A DNA stretch of 64,000 nt from Chloroflexota bacterium (GCA_012270555.1 JAAXIC010000031.1:143821-207820), one strand, 5' to 3'. Shown: positions 6,387 through 16,275, numbered from the stretch's first letter. Numbers and translations: made by a program. Notes: a model not told the origin generated them from the sequence alone.

Positions 6387-6451
6387 GCGCAATTCACGCC
6401 GATGAGGACGCGCCTTGTTCGGGAGTGGCGCGCCTCATGCGTGAATTGTGC
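6387..6451. other. near-perfect 25-bp hairpin in the divergent intergenic region
   Basis: Arms 6387-6399/6439-6451 (13 bp, one G-U), 6402-6407/6433-6438 (6 bp) and 6409-6414/6427-6432 (6 bp) stack with a 2-base and a 1-base bulge and a 12-base loop. It starts ten bases after a TATACT (6372-6377) and ends 39 bases before the ATG of the downstream gene. It may be a leader hairpin, operator or mobile palindrome. The rest of 6164-6490 shows no gene. Confidence 0.55.
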
Positions 6452-6490
6452 ACATTGTATGTCTCATCATCTGAGAGGTAAGTGGAGAAA

Positions 6491-7393
6491 ATGCGCAAGA
6501 TCGGTCTGGTGGATTTCGATACGTCCCACGTGGTGCAGTTCACGAAGCGGCTCAATCACCTGGACATCGCGGAAGAGCAGTGGGTTGACGGCGGCAACGT
6601 CGTCATGGGGTATCCGGGTGAGTCACGGGTTTCGCCTGAGCGAGTTCCGGGCTATACGGAAGAGCTTCGGGAGATGGGCGTGCAGATCGTCGACAATCCG
6701 GTTGACATGATTGGTCACGTGGATGCTGTCTTCATCGAATCCAACGAGGGCAACCAGCATCTCGGCCACGCCAAGCCTTTCCTGGAAGCCGGACTGCCGC
6801 TCTTCATCGATAAGCCCTTTGCCGCTACCACGGAGCAGGCACGGGCCATTGCCGGACTGTCGGCACAACACGGCGTGCCGATTTTTTCCGCATCGTCCTT
6901 GCGTTACACGGAAACGGTGATGGATGTACAGGCTTCGTTGGCTGAGGATGGCGGCGCGCTTGGCGCCTTTGCATTTAGCCCAGGATCGGAACACTACGCC
7001 AATCCGGGTTTGCTCAACTACGGCATACATGGTGTGGAGGTGCTCTATTCGCTTATGGGGCCCGGCTGCCAAGAGGTGTGGGCCGCACGGACGGATGGCG
7101 CGGACCACGTGACGGGACGTTGGGATGGCGACCGCTTGGGCACTGTCCGCACAATTCGTGACGGCAGCGCAGGCTATGGATTGACCGTTTTCTCGGCGAA
7201 AAGTACCGTCACGTCCAGCATCGATGCGAGCAATAACTACCGCAATCTCCTGCGTGAGATCATGAAGATGCTCGACACTGGCACGCCGCCGCTCGCTATC
7301 GAAGAGACCATCGAGATCATTTCATTTATCGAGGCTGCTACCAGGTCGAGTCAGAATGGCGGCACACCGACAAGACTGGAGACTGCATCGTAG
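6491..7393 (+). CDS. Gfo/Idh/MocA-family oxidoreductase
   Basis: About 300 residues. The N-terminal half reads as a Rossmann fold with VDAVFIESNEGNQH followed by the family hallmark LPLFIDKPFA (the conserved Lys-Pro pair), and the C-terminal half as the alpha/beta substrate domain. NAD(P)-dependent oxidation of a sugar, inositol or related alcohol is usual for the family. The fingerprint GxGxxG is not obvious at the start (KIGLVDFDTSHV), as in some divergent members. The ATG at 6491 is chosen; an in-frame GTG at 6482 is possible. Confidence 0.75.
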   Translation: MRKIGLVDFDTSHVVQFTKRLNHLDIAEEQWVDGGNVVMGYPGESRVSPERVPGYTEELREMGVQIVDNPVDMIGHVDAVFIESNEGNQHLGHAKPFLEAGLPLFIDKPFAATTEQARAIAGLSAQHGVPIFSASSLRYTETVMDVQASLAEDGGALGAFAFSPGSEHYANPGLLNYGIHGVEVLYSLMGPGCQEVWAARTDGADHVTGRWDGDRLGTVRTIRDGSAGYGLTVFSAKSTVTSSIDASNNYRNLLREIMKMLDTGTPPLAIEETIEIISFIEAATRSSQNGGTPTRLETAS

Positions 7394-7507
7394 GCAATTT
7401 GCGCGTCTGCGCAAACGGTTGTTCCATCAGACACGTGGGGGACTCGCGGGAGCGCCGCAACGCGCTCTAACAAGACAAGAGAGCGCCGGTCTCAGCTTGA
7501 AGAGGGC

Positions 7508-7537
7508 AGAGGACAGCAATGCCTCCGTCCTCTTTTC
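7508..7537 (+). terminator. intrinsic terminator
   Basis: AGAGGAC (7508-7514) pairs with GTCCTCT (7527-7533), followed by TTTCTT. It would end the oxidoreductase transcript. Nothing else recognisable lies in 7394-7709. Confidence 0.6.
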
Positions 7538-7709
7538 TTCTGTGCAAAGAGAGGAGAATCCCCGCTCTGCGCTGATTTGAAGGGGCAGATTCAACCGTGT
7601 TGAGGTCAGCATGGCGGGGCCCGCACCATGGGGATTTTTATATACCGGATTCAAGGTGCTACCATGAAGATAGAGCTACCGAACTATTGGAACACCTGAA
7701 GGAACCAAC

Positions 7710-8888
7710 GTGGCACAACGCGTTCTGCTTTACACCGGCAAGGGAGGGGTTGGAAAGACCACCTGCGCCGCCGCCACCGCGCTGCGGTGTGCCGAACTCG
7801 GTCACCGCACGGTTGTTCTCAGCACCGACTCTGCCCATAGTCTCGGCGACTCCCTCGACATAGAGCTCGGCCCGGAACCAACCAACATCGCGCCCAACCT
7901 CTGGGCGCAAGAAACTGATGTTTACTACAATCTGCGCAAGCACTGGGGCACGGTGCAGGCATGGCTCAGCGCGCTCTTGGCCTGGCGCGGCATAGATGAA
8001 ACGCTCGCTGAAGAAATGGCAATCCTTCCTGGCATGGAAGAATTATCGAGCCTGCTCTGGGTCAACATGCACCATGAGTCGAACGAGTATGACGTGGTGG
8101 TTGTTGATTGTGCACCGACTGCGGAGACATTGCGGCTGCTGGCGTTTCCGGAGGATGCCCGCTGGTGGCTGGAACGCATACTGCCTTTGAAGAAGCGCGT
8201 GGCGCGGGTCGTCAATCCGGTGCTTGAATCGGTTATCGGTATCCCCACGCCAGGCAGCGAGGTCTTCAACCAGGCTGAGGACCTGGTGCGGCAACTGGGA
8301 AGGCTGCGTGATCTGCTCGCCGACCGGAATCGCGCCTCGATCCGATTGGTGCTCAATCCGGAACGGATGGTTATTCGTGAGGCGCAACGCACGCTTACGT
8401 ACTTGTCTCTCTACGGCTACGGCACCGATCTCGTGATCTGCAACCGCGTGCTGCCCGAGAGCGTACAGGACTCGTACTTCACCGCATGGCACGCGACGCA
8501 GCGCAAGCACTTGCAGTTCATCCACGAAGCCTTTTCACCCATACCGACACGGCGGGTGCCGCTTTTCGCACAGGAAGCCGTTGGCTTAGAAATGCTCGGA
8601 CAGACCGCGCATGTTCTCTTTGCGGAAGATGATCCCCTGAAGCTCTATTACGACGGACAAAGCCACTCAGTGCAGAAGGGTTACGTCTTGGACATCGAGT
8701 TGCCTTTTGGGCAGAAAGGGAAGATCGACGTCGTGAAGCGGGGTGATGAGCTTACGGTGCGCATTGGCGCGTATCGCCGGAATCTCATTCTGCCCACAGT
8801 GCTCGCGCGCTTGTCCCCGGGCACCGCGCGGCTTGATGATCGCAACCTGCGCATCCCCTTCGTAGAACAGGTCGAGAGCGCGGTTTAA
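7710..8888 (+). CDS. ArsA/GET3-family ATPase
   Basis: A 392-residue protein with the deviant Walker A GKGGVGKTT (residues 10-18), a switch I STDSAHS (around D40) and VVDCAPTAET (131-140), as in ArsA/GET3 ATPases. The C-terminal 80 residues (ELPFGQKGKIDVVKRGDELTV and on) match the small HSP20-like domain fused to bacterial ArsA homologues. These are cytosolic nucleotide-dependent dimers. In bacteria lacking the ArsB pump the role is uncertain, with arsenite efflux or client-protein handling as options. No ars genes are nearby. The start is GTG, after an AAGGAAC-like ribosome site. Confidence 0.85.
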   Translation: MAQRVLLYTGKGGVGKTTCAAATALRCAELGHRTVVLSTDSAHSLGDSLDIELGPEPTNIAPNLWAQETDVYYNLRKHWGTVQAWLSALLAWRGIDETLAEEMAILPGMEELSSLLWVNMHHESNEYDVVVVDCAPTAETLRLLAFPEDARWWLERILPLKKRVARVVNPVLESVIGIPTPGSEVFNQAEDLVRQLGRLRDLLADRNRASIRLVLNPERMVIREAQRTLTYLSLYGYGTDLVICNRVLPESVQDSYFTAWHATQRKHLQFIHEAFSPIPTRRVPLFAQEAVGLEMLGQTAHVLFAEDDPLKLYYDGQSHSVQKGYVLDIELPFGQKGKIDVVKRGDELTVRIGAYRRNLILPTVLARLSPGTARLDDRNLRIPFVEQVESAV

Positions 8889-8936
8889 CACACTTACGTA
8901 AGGTCTTTCTCAGCCAGCAATGAAGGAGCCAATCGC

Positions 8937-9728
8937 ATGGATCTCGAGCTACGTGGCAAGACTGCAATCGTGTCCGCCGGAAGCAAGGGTCTTGGGAAAG
9001 CGATTGCCTTGGGCTTGGCACAGGAAGGCGCGCGGGTAGCGATTTGTTCACGCAACCCGGACAACCTGTCCCAAGCCGCCCAAGAGATACTGACGAAGAC
9101 CGGATCCGAGGTGCTGGCTGTTCCGGTGGACGTAACGAAGCCAGATGCGATCACCAATTTCGTCAATACTATCGTCCAGCGTCAAGGCAAGATCGACATT
9201 TTGGTGAATAATGCCGGCGGACCGCCGATGGGCACATTTGCGGACTTCGAAGACGAGGACTGGGAAAGCGCGTTCAATCTTACGTTCATGAGCGTCGTCC
9301 GCTTTGTGCGCGAGGTGCTTCCCCACATGCGCAAGACCGGCGGCGGACGTATTATCAATGTGACCTCTACCTCCGTCAAGCAGCCGCTGGAAAACTTGCT
9401 GCTCTCAAATTCGATCCGTCCCGCCGTGATCGGCTTAGCCAAGTCCCTGGCGACTGAATTTGCGGCTGACGGCATTTTGGTTAACAACATCTGTCCGGGC
9501 AGCATCTACACCGACCGCATAAAGGAGAACGTCGCCGCGCAGGCAAAGTCTACCGGTCAGCCCGAGGAGAGCATCATGCATGAGTATGAAGCCAAGATTC
9601 CTTTGGGTCGCCTCGGAGAACCGGTGGAACTGGCCGACCTGGCGGTCTTCCTGGCGTCAGAGCGTGCCAGCTACATTACGGGGGCGACGTTACAGGTAGA
9701 CGGTGGTCTGATTCGTTCCATCATGTAG
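8937..9728 (+). CDS. SDR-family oxidoreductase lacking the canonical Tyr/Lys
   Basis: A 263-residue classical short-chain dehydrogenase/reductase: GSKGLG nucleotide motif (about 15-20), NNAG (91-94), the Ser of the NVTSTS strand, and a C-terminal ITGATLQVDGG. The usual catalytic YxxxK is replaced by S157-N-S-I-R161. Such FabG-like SDRs with SNxxR are known, and their chemistry is unclear. AAGGAG precedes the ATG. It follows the ArsA gene by 48 bases and its 3-prime end overlaps the convergent pyrD by eight bases. Confidence 0.85.
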   Translation: MDLELRGKTAIVSAGSKGLGKAIALGLAQEGARVAICSRNPDNLSQAAQEILTKTGSEVLAVPVDVTKPDAITNFVNTIVQRQGKIDILVNNAGGPPMGTFADFEDEDWESAFNLTFMSVVRFVREVLPHMRKTGGGRIINVTSTSVKQPLENLLLSNSIRPAVIGLAKSLATEFAADGILVNNICPGSIYTDRIKENVAAQAKSTGQPEESIMHEYEAKIPLGRLGEPVELADLAVFLASERASYITGATLQVDGGLIRSIM

Positions 9729-10695
9729 TGAGGGCTTGTTCGCGCTGCGACCTGGCTATGGCTTCTACTTGGTGAGGTAGCGCCGCGCCGACAATGTCCT
9801 GAATGCTCTCCAGTCCTTCTTTCCCGCAGTAGGCTTGCAGGCCGGCAATGATTTCCAGAGGCGCGCGGTGGTTGTAGAAGTTCGCTGTGCCAATCTGCAC
9901 CGCCGTCGCTCCCGCCATAAGGAACATCAGCGCATCCTCGGTGGTGCCGATGCCGCCGATGCCAATGATCGGAACGTCTACAAGCGGCGCCACGGCGTAA
10001 ACAAGGCGGAGCGCAATGCTGCGCACGGCCGGGCCGGAGAGGCCGCCGGTGGTGGTAGCCAGCACCGGACACTTCTGCTCTACGTCGATGGCAAGGCCGG
10101 TCAGCGTATTCATGATTGCCAGCGCATGGGCCCCAGCCTCCGCCACCGCAATTGCCACCGGGCGTATGTCCGTGACATTCGGCGTTAGCTTGACGATCAA
10201 AGGGAGAGAGTTGCGTTCGCTCACTGCCTGAGTCAGTGCCCCAGCCATGTCAGGATCGGTACCAAAGTCCAGACCGTGAGCGACGTTTGGGCACGAGATG
10301 TTAAGTTCCAGGGCGGCAATGCCCGGCACACCATCGAGCAATTCGGCGATAGTGACGTATTCTTCCAAAGAAGCGCCGGCGACATTGGCAATGACCGGCA
10401 CGTCCCATTTCGCCCAGAGCGGCGCCTTTTCGCGGACCAAGGCTTCCACCCCAACATTCTGCAAGCCGATGGCGTTGAGCATGCCGCCCGGCACTTCCAC
10501 AATGCGGGGCATGGGGTTGCCGGTGCGCGGCTGCAGCGTGACGGCTTTCGCCGCAATGGCGCCGAGGCGGTTCACATCGTAGATGGGCGCGTATTCCGTG
10601 CCGTAGCCAAAAGTGCCGGATGCCGTTATGACAGGATTTTTGAGAATGAGACCGGTGGGGTGGCTGGGCGCGATGTTGACTTCCAGCGTCGGCAT
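9721..10695 (-). CDS. pyrD: dihydroorotate dehydrogenase, class 1B-like
   Basis: A 324-residue FMN barrel enzyme of pyrimidine synthesis, converting dihydroorotate to orotate. [26 protein letters not shown] and ELNISCPN are family segments. C135 in the last is the class 1 catalytic base, and IIGIGGI with the GATAVQIGT segment binds the FMN phosphate. Class 1B enzymes use NAD through a PyrK subunit, and no pyrK lies in this window. The gene stands alone, convergent with the SDR gene. Confidence 0.93.
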   Translation of the reverse strand: MPTLEVNIAPSHPTGLILKNPVITASGTFGYGTEYAPIYDVNRLGAIAAKAVTLQPRTGNPMPRIVEVPGGMLNAIGLQNVGVEALVREKAPLWAKWDVPVIANVAGASLEEYVTIAELLDGVPGIAALELNISCPNVAHGLDFGTDPDMAGALTQAVSERNSLPLIVKLTPNVTDIRPVAIAVAEAGAHALAIMNTLTGLAIDVEQKCPVLATTTGGLSGPAVRSIALRLVYAVAPLVDVPIIGIGGIGTTEDALMFLMAGATAVQIGTANFYNHRAPLEIIAGLQAYCGKEGLESIQDIVGAALPHQVEAIARSQREQALTT

Positions 10696-10983
10696 GGTGC
10701 CTTACCTGACGGTACGGTCTCTCAAAGGGGATATGAAGCAGCGCCCAGAGCGCTCTGTCGTGGCAAATCGCATAGTCTATTGACATGCGCTTCCCGCTCG
10801 CTCTCTGCGAATCAACTGTACCACATGACAAGCATGGGGTATACTGATACTGTTAATGTCCGTTCTCGTCCACTCGACTTAGGGGGATGGTTCCAGGACC
10901 AAAGCCGAGAACGCGCGGCACTGAAAAAGACGGAGAACTGCGTTTTCCAGCCGGAAAACAGACTTTTCGAGAAGGTGAATGAC

Positions 10984-11202
10984 ATGAAAGCTGGCATACA
11001 TCCAACGTATCACGAGAAGGCCACGATCGTTTGCAGTTGCGGGAACGAGATCACCACCGGCTCCACCTCGGAGTCGCTGCGGGTAGACCTGTGCTCAAAG
11101 TGCCATCCTTTCTACACCGGCCAACAGAAGCTGGTGGACACTGAGGGCCAAGTTGATCGTTTCATGCAGCGGTTGCGGCGCTCGAAACGGCTCCAGGAGT
11201 AG
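10984..11202 (+). CDS. rpmE: 50S ribosomal protein L31
   Basis: A 72-residue protein starting [20 protein letters not shown], the classical start of L31. Four cysteines (two in CSCG and two in [10 protein letters not shown]) form the zinc site of the C+ form. GAGAAGG precedes the ATG by several bases. It leads the conserved group rpmE - DUF1385 - prfA - prmC. An in-frame extension upstream to 10276 has no L31 character and is not part of the gene. The upstream region 10696-10983 holds no gene; a TATACT at 10840-10845 may be the -10. Confidence 0.95.
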   Translation: MKAGIHPTYHEKATIVCSCGNEITTGSTSESLRVDLCSKCHPFYTGQQKLVDTEGQVDRFMQRLRRSKRLQE

Positions 11203-11374
11203 TTTCCCGCCAGCCTCCCTCACCTCGCCGGGAGCGCTCAACTTCAGCACCTCAATGGTATTGAGCCAAAGTCTTTCTCTCTTTCCCGGGCTCTTCCGGT
11301 GGGTGAATTCAGAGTAATGGCTGCTGGGAGGGATACGAGGGTTGTGCCTGGCCGACAGTTCCAGGTGCAGACAC

Positions 11375-12289
11375 ATGACACGGCCTCTCTACGGTGGACA
11401 AGCAATTCTGGAAGGTGTGATGATGCGCGGTCATCGCCATGTGGCGGTGGCCGTCCGCCATCCTAAGGGGCACATCGTCACCCGCGCGGAGGCACTGCCG
11501 CACCGATTGCATAGGGGCATCATGAGCAAGATTCCCTTTGTGCGCGGCATGATCTTGTTGTGGGACGCCTTGACGCTGGGCACGCGGGCACTGGCGTTTT
11601 CCGCGCAGATTGCGGCAGCCGACGAGGATGATGCCGGTGAACCGGAAGATCTGCCCACAGCAGCGTCCGTGCGCGGGACGATGCTCTCTACGTTGCTGTT
11701 TGGCATCGGCCTGTTTTTCGTGGCTCCGATGCTCGTTGCCGGCATCTTTGCCAATCAAATCGGCAACGCCGTGCTGTTGAGCATTGTTGAAGGACTATTG
11801 CGTCTCTTGCTGTTGCTTGGATACCTCTGGCTGATTGGAGTTACACCGAAGATTGGGCGCGTCTTTGCGTACCATGGCGCCGAGCATAAGGCGGTGCATG
11901 CTCAAGAGCGGGGACTGGAATTAGAGCCCGCAGCCGTGCAGACGTGCTCCACCACGCATCCGCGCTGTGGCACGGCTCTGATACTGGTTGTTGTTGTGGT
12001 TGGCGTCGTTTTGTTCGCGCTGCTGGGACATCCGCCGCTGTGGTTGCGTATACTATCGCGTATACTGCTCGTGCCGGTGTTGATTGGGCTTTCTTACGAG
12101 TGGCTGCGCTTTTCAGCAAGACACTTCCAGCAATTCATCGTGCGGGCACTCGTATGGCCGGGCCTGCTGCTCCAGTCGTTGACAACACGGGAACCCGCTG
12201 ACGAGCAAGTTGCCGTCGCTATAGCCGCCTTGCGGGCCGTGATCGCGGCGGATGAGAAAACACTGCAACCGACCCCGGCGAGCGCTTGA
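11375..12289 (+). CDS. DUF1385 (YqhQ-like) membrane protein
   Basis: A 304-residue protein. YGGQAILEGVMMRG near the start and VFAYHGAEHKAVHA in the middle are the hallmark motifs of DUF1385. Hydrophobic spans appear near the middle and in the C-terminal half (VVVVVGVVLFALL and others). The family is typically next to rpmE and prfA in Gram-positive-type bacteria and Chloroflexi, as here, but its biochemical role is unknown. The ATG at 11375 is chosen because the upstream in-frame stretch (TTG 11342) is not conserved-looking. Confidence 0.85.
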   Translation: MTRPLYGGQAILEGVMMRGHRHVAVAVRHPKGHIVTRAEALPHRLHRGIMSKIPFVRGMILLWDALTLGTRALAFSAQIAAADEDDAGEPEDLPTAASVRGTMLSTLLFGIGLFFVAPMLVAGIFANQIGNAVLLSIVEGLLRLLLLLGYLWLIGVTPKIGRVFAYHGAEHKAVHAQERGLELEPAAVQTCSTTHPRCGTALILVVVVVGVVLFALLGHPPLWLRILSRILLVPVLIGLSYEWLRFSARHFQQFIVRALVWPGLLLQSLTTREPADEQVAVAIAALRAVIAADEKTLQPTPASA

Positions 12290-12317
12290 GAAACTGCCTG
12301 AGGACATGTGACTAACG

Positions 12318-13388
12318 ATGCTAGAGAAACTCGCCGAAATTGAAGCACGTTACCAAGAGCTTAACCAACTCATGGCTGAGAGCAGCAACGACATTCCTCA
12401 GCTCACCGCCTATGCAAAGGAACAGGCGTCGCTGGAGGAGGTAGTGCAGCTCTATAGCAACTTGCAACGCGTTGAGAGAGAGACCGCAGGCGCCGAGGAA
12501 GCGTTGGCTGAAGAAGAGGATGATGAACTCTTGGAGATGGCGCGTCTCGAGATACAGGAGCTTACGCACGAAAAGGATGCGCTCCTGGAGCAAATTCGGG
12601 CTGCGCTGGTGCCGAAAGACCCAAACGACGACCGCAACGTGATTATGGAAATCCGCGCGGGCACCGGTGGAGAAGAAGCCGCGCTCTTTGCCGCCGACCT
12701 CTACCGCATGTATAGCCTTTATGCAGAGAAACAAGGGTGGAAAACGGAATTGCTTTCTTCGAACCCAACCGGAATAGGTGGCCTGAAAGAGATGATCTTC
12801 CTCGTCAAAGGACAGGGAGCTTATAGCCGGCTGAAGTTCGAGGGAGGCGTGCACCGGGTGCAGCGCGTTCCCGTTACTGAGACGAGCGGTCGCATCCACA
12901 CGTCTACCGCCACGGTCGCCGTCTTGCCTGAAGCGCAGGAGATTGATGTCAGTATCAATCCGGACGAACTATCAATCGATGTCTACCGCGCCAGTGGTCA
13001 CGGCGGTCAAAGCGTCAATACTACCGACTCTGCCGTGCGCATTACGCATCTTCCGACCGGCCTGGTAGTCACATGCCAGGATGAACGCTCGCAGCAGCAA
13101 AACCGGATGCGGGCGCTGGCGGTCTTGCGGGCGCGACTGCTGGAGATGGAACAACGCAAGCAGCAAGAGGAAGAGACCGCCATGCGCCGCAGTTTGGTCG
13201 GCACTGGCGAACGGAGTGAGAAGATCCGCACCTACAACTTCCCGCAGAACCGCGTAACCGATCACCGCATCAACCTGACCATCTATACGTTGGACCAGAT
13301 GGTGGACGGTAATCTTGACGGTATGGTTGACGCACTTGTGACCACTCACGAATCGGAGCGCTTGGCTACGGCCGGTGCGGGGACATGA
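12318..13388 (+). CDS. prfA: peptide chain release factor 1
   Basis: A 356-residue class I release factor that ends translation at UAA and UAG. The recognition tripeptide region reads RVQRVPVTE (a PxT motif, which marks RF1 rather than RF2's SPF), and the peptidyl-hydrolysis loop is [10 protein letters not shown] with the methylatable Gln in GGQ. The N-terminal helical domain and total length are normal. The substrate Gln is expected to be modified by PrmC, encoded immediately downstream. Confidence 0.97.
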   Translation: MLEKLAEIEARYQELNQLMAESSNDIPQLTAYAKEQASLEEVVQLYSNLQRVERETAGAEEALAEEEDDELLEMARLEIQELTHEKDALLEQIRAALVPKDPNDDRNVIMEIRAGTGGEEAALFAADLYRMYSLYAEKQGWKTELLSSNPTGIGGLKEMIFLVKGQGAYSRLKFEGGVHRVQRVPVTETSGRIHTSTATVAVLPEAQEIDVSINPDELSIDVYRASGHGGQSVNTTDSAVRITHLPTGLVVTCQDERSQQQNRMRALAVLRARLLEMEQRKQQEEETAMRRSLVGTGERSEKIRTYNFPQNRVTDHRINLTIYTLDQMVDGNLDGMVDALVTTHESERLATAGAGT

Positions 13389-13521
13389 GGTTGCGTTTGG
13401 AAGCAGCGACCAGTCTTCCGGCTGTATAAGGTATCGAATTCGACAGTTGCCGCGCCGGTAGTATTCCTCTCGCGTAGTGTTTGCAGAGCAGACCTTCGTC
13501 TGCCATTGAGAGCCTCGTCAC

Positions 13522-14430
13522 GTGCTCACTATCCGGGATGCTCTCGCTTGGGCTTCGCGCCGTCTGGAGATAAACGGCATCGCCTCGTACGCCTTGGATG
13601 CCCGTATTCTTCTACGGCATGCTCTGGGATATTCCGATCTGGACTTAGTTCGCGGCGTAATGTATCTCTCGGAAGAGCAGGAAGTTAGATTTCGGGGGCT
13701 TGTTTCACGCCGCGAGCAGGGCGAGCCCATTGCGTACCTCATCGGGAAGAAAGAGTTTATGGGGCTGGAATTGGCCGTAGATCAGCGCGTGCTTGTCCCC
13801 CGTCCGGAGACGGAATTACTCGTAGAAAAAGCCCTTGCGCTCTTTGGAAGCACATACGGGTCGGCTCCACCTTCTACGACAATGGTCAGTGACGAGTCTC
13901 ACCCACTCATTGCCGATATAGGCACCGGCAGTGGCGCCATTGCCGTTAGCCTTGCCAAGAATCTGCCGCACGCCACAGTCTACGGTACGGATATTTCTGC
14001 CGACGCGCTGGCAGTAGCGCGAGGGAACAGTGTCACGCATGGTGTTGCAGCGCAGGTAACGCTTCTCCAAGGACACTTTTTGCAGGCACTTCCCGGGCCG
14101 ATCTACGTCATAGTCTGCAATCCGCCGTACATTCCTCAGGAAGAGATACCTGGACTGGATCGAGACGTGCGAGACTATGAGCCGACTGTCGCGCTCTCCG
14201 GCGGCAAGGACGGCCTGAATGCGTATCGGAGTATAATGCCCAACCTTTCTACCTATCTACTGCCTGGTGGATTCGCGCTCTTTGAGATAGGATTTGATCA
14301 AGCGGCGGCATTGAGGGCGCTCGCCGCCCGCCACTTGCCGGGGGCTCGTGTTGACGTGTATCAGGACCTGGCTGGCTTTGATCGTGTAGTGCAAGTCTCA
14401 CAGGTTGTACCCGCCGATCCAGAGAGCTGA
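13522..14430 (+). CDS. prmC: release factor glutamine methyltransferase
   Basis: A 302-residue SAM-dependent methyltransferase that modifies the GGQ glutamine of release factors. A helical N-terminal domain precedes the SAM loop ADIGTGSGAIAVSLA and the NPPYIP catalytic motif that binds the target glutamine. The start is GTG at 13522. It follows prfA by 133 bases in the standard order. Confidence 0.95.
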   Translation: MLTIRDALAWASRRLEINGIASYALDARILLRHALGYSDLDLVRGVMYLSEEQEVRFRGLVSRREQGEPIAYLIGKKEFMGLELAVDQRVLVPRPETELLVEKALALFGSTYGSAPPSTTMVSDESHPLIADIGTGSGAIAVSLAKNLPHATVYGTDISADALAVARGNSVTHGVAAQVTLLQGHFLQALPGPIYVIVCNPPYIPQEEIPGLDRDVRDYEPTVALSGGKDGLNAYRSIMPNLSTYLLPGGFALFEIGFDQAAALRALAARHLPGARVDVYQDLAGFDRVVQVSQVVPADPES

Positions 14431-14489
14431 GCACAGCGCTCTCACGCTGCTATGCGTCGAACTAGCGATCCTACGAGGATGAAAAGACT

Positions 14490-15758
14490 ATGCGCATCAC
14501 CAACGTACGCGCCATCTGTACCGCGCCGGCAGGACTCGCGCTTGTCGTCGTCAAGATTGAGACGAGCACGCCCGGCCTCCACGGCTTGGGCTGTGCGACG
14601 TTTAGACAGCGCCCACTAACCGTTGTAACTGCTGTCAATGAATACTTGCGTCCCTTCCTCGTTGGCAAGGACCCATCCGCCATCGAGGACATCTGGCAGT
14701 CGTCCTACTTGAGTTCCTACTGGCGCAGCGGCCCGGTGCTGAATAACGCCCTGGCAGGCGTGGATGCGGCGCTGTGGGACATTAAGGGCAAGATCGCGAA
14801 CCTGCCCCTGTACCAGCTCTTTGGCGGTAAGTGCCGTGACTTCGTGCCGCTCTATACATCCGCCGGCGGCGACGATGTGCACGCGGCGGAAGAGTCCGTG
14901 CGTGGGTGGATGGAACAGGGGTACCGCTACGTGAAGTGTTCCACGACCGAGCCGGGATATAAGAGCAACAGCGCCGGCAGCAACGCCACCGGTTGGCGGC
15001 GCGCGTCTCGAGGCGAGACTGCCGGCAAATCAGGTGAAGAGGCCTTTGAAGTGGACCACAGTGTCTTGGAGGGCGCCTGGGAGCCGACACCGTACGTCCG
15101 CCAACTGCCGCGGCTCTTCGAACACCTGCGCAACCAATTGGGCGACAGTGTGGAATTGATCCATGACGTGCATGAGCGCGTTCCGCCTATTCAGGCAATT
15201 GGCCTGGCCAAAGCGCTTGAACCGTACAACCTATTCTTCCTGGAAGACGCACTTGCGCCGGAGGATAACGCCTATTTTCGTATCATGCGCCAGCAGACCT
15301 CGACCCCCATCGCCATGGGCGAACTCTTTGTCAACCAGGCCGAGTACGTGCCCCTGATCCAGGAGCGGCTCATCGACTTCATACGGGTCCACATCTCCGA
15401 CATTGGGGGCATTTCAGTGGCCCGTAAACTGGCTACTTTCTGTGAATTCTACGGCGTGCGCACGGCCTGGCACGGCCCGGGGGACGTTTCGCCGGTGGGT
15501 CATGCGGCCAACATGCATCTGGACTTTGCCTGCCACAACTTCGGTATTCAGGAACAGCACTTGTTCAACCAAGCCGCGCAGGACGTGTTTCCCGGTATGC
15601 CGGAGATTCGCGACGGAGCGATGTGGTGTAACGAGCGCCCCGGTCTCGGCATCGAGCTCGACGAAGAGCTGGCCGCGCGTTTCCCCTTGCCGGAAATGCC
15701 GTACGGCGGCGGCTGGGCGCCCCTGCGCCGCTACGACGGCACCGTTAATCGGCCGTAA
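14490..15758 (+). CDS. RspA/ManD-type enolase-superfamily dehydratase
   Basis: A 422-residue mandelate racemase/muconate lactonizing enzyme homologue. The N-terminal capping domain is followed by a barrel with metal ligands in LIHDVHER (Asp; the His is typical of the mannonate dehydratase group), FFLEDALAPE (Glu) and AMGELF (Glu). AWHGPGDVSPVGHAANMHLD matches the RspA/ManD subgroup. Expected activity is dehydration of a sugar acid such as D-mannonate or D-gluconate, but many members have very low or unknown activity. No sugar-acid operon is adjacent. Confidence 0.85.
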   Translation: MRITNVRAICTAPAGLALVVVKIETSTPGLHGLGCATFRQRPLTVVTAVNEYLRPFLVGKDPSAIEDIWQSSYLSSYWRSGPVLNNALAGVDAALWDIKGKIANLPLYQLFGGKCRDFVPLYTSAGGDDVHAAEESVRGWMEQGYRYVKCSTTEPGYKSNSAGSNATGWRRASRGETAGKSGEEAFEVDHSVLEGAWEPTPYVRQLPRLFEHLRNQLGDSVELIHDVHERVPPIQAIGLAKALEPYNLFFLEDALAPEDNAYFRIMRQQTSTPIAMGELFVNQAEYVPLIQERLIDFIRVHISDIGGISVARKLATFCEFYGVRTAWHGPGDVSPVGHAANMHLDFACHNFGIQEQHLFNQAAQDVFPGMPEIRDGAMWCNERPGLGIELDEELAARFPLPEMPYGGGWAPLRRYDGTVNRP

Positions 15759-15932
15759 GGCGCGCTATCGTGAATTTTTCCGAAGTCTCTTAGCGCGAGG
15801 GCGGCGCGCCGGGGGCCATTGGAATTGTGACTGTTGGCCAATTTGTTGACAGATTGCTCTTTCGATCCGATCAGACAAGACCTAGAGAGCGCCTCTTTTC
15901 ATCAGTACCTTGAGAAGGGCACGCAGGACTCC

Positions 15933-16020
15933 GTCATTCCCGCGAAAGCTCGACCCGTGCCGGGGCGCGGAATCCATCTTCTCCGCGTGCCCTGGACTCC
16001 GGCATCCGCCGGAGTGACAG
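15933..16020. repeat. dispersed palindromic repeat (attcccgcgaaagc type)
   Basis: GTCATTCCCGCGAAAGC (15933-15949) and a degenerate inverse ending GGAGTGAC (up to 16020) frame the element. The same core occurs twice inside moeA. It sits in the 330-base region 15759-16087 that otherwise has no gene. Such units resemble the dRS3/REP-like palindromes common in several phyla. Confidence 0.6.
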
Positions 16021-16087
16021 AACTCTCGCGCCCGCCTGCTATAATTAAGCAGGCGGTTCATTCACGTTCTCATCTTTACAAGCGCTC

Positions 16088-16163
16088 GCGCCTGTAGCTC
16101 AGTGGACAGAGCATCGGTCTTCGGAACCGAGAGTCGGGGGTTCGAATCCCTCCAGGCGTACCA
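16088..16163 (+). tRNA. tRNA-Arg(TCG)
   Basis: A 76-nt cloverleaf including an encoded CCA. Acceptor arm GCGCCTG/CAGGCGT (one G-U), D stem GCTC/GAGC, anticodon stem TCGGT/ACCGA with loop CTTCGGA (anticodon TCG, reads CGA), and T loop TTCGAAT with GGGGG/CCCTC. Upstream, TATAAT (16040-16045) lies within a 9-bp inverted repeat (16032-16040/16048-16056). Confidence 0.96.
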
Positions 16164-16183
16164 ACAGCTTACGCATAGCATAC

Positions 16184-16215
16184 GAGCGGAAGGAATCACC
16201 TTTCCGCTCTTCTTT
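16184..16215 (+). terminator. intrinsic terminator of tRNA-Arg
   Basis: GAGCGGAAGG and CCTTTCCGCTC (16184-16209) pair with one bulge around a short loop, followed by TTCTTT. It lies 20 bases after the tRNA CCA. Confidence 0.65.
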
Positions 16216-16275
16216 GACCGGACCTCAGGCGGCTTTGGACGGTCGGATCTGCGTAGTCCGGTGCGAGGGAGATTC

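Noticed and set aside
10276..10983. Long N-terminal extension of L31
   Set aside because: It is antisense to pyrD and has no L31 similarity; L31 starts at 10984.
15933..16020. CRISPR array
   Set aside because: The repeats are palindromic and dispersed, with no regular spacers or cas genes.
16102..16275. N-terminal extension of the ABC ATPase through the tRNA
   Set aside because: The region is the tRNA-Arg gene and its terminator; the GTG at 16276 has a good ribosome site.
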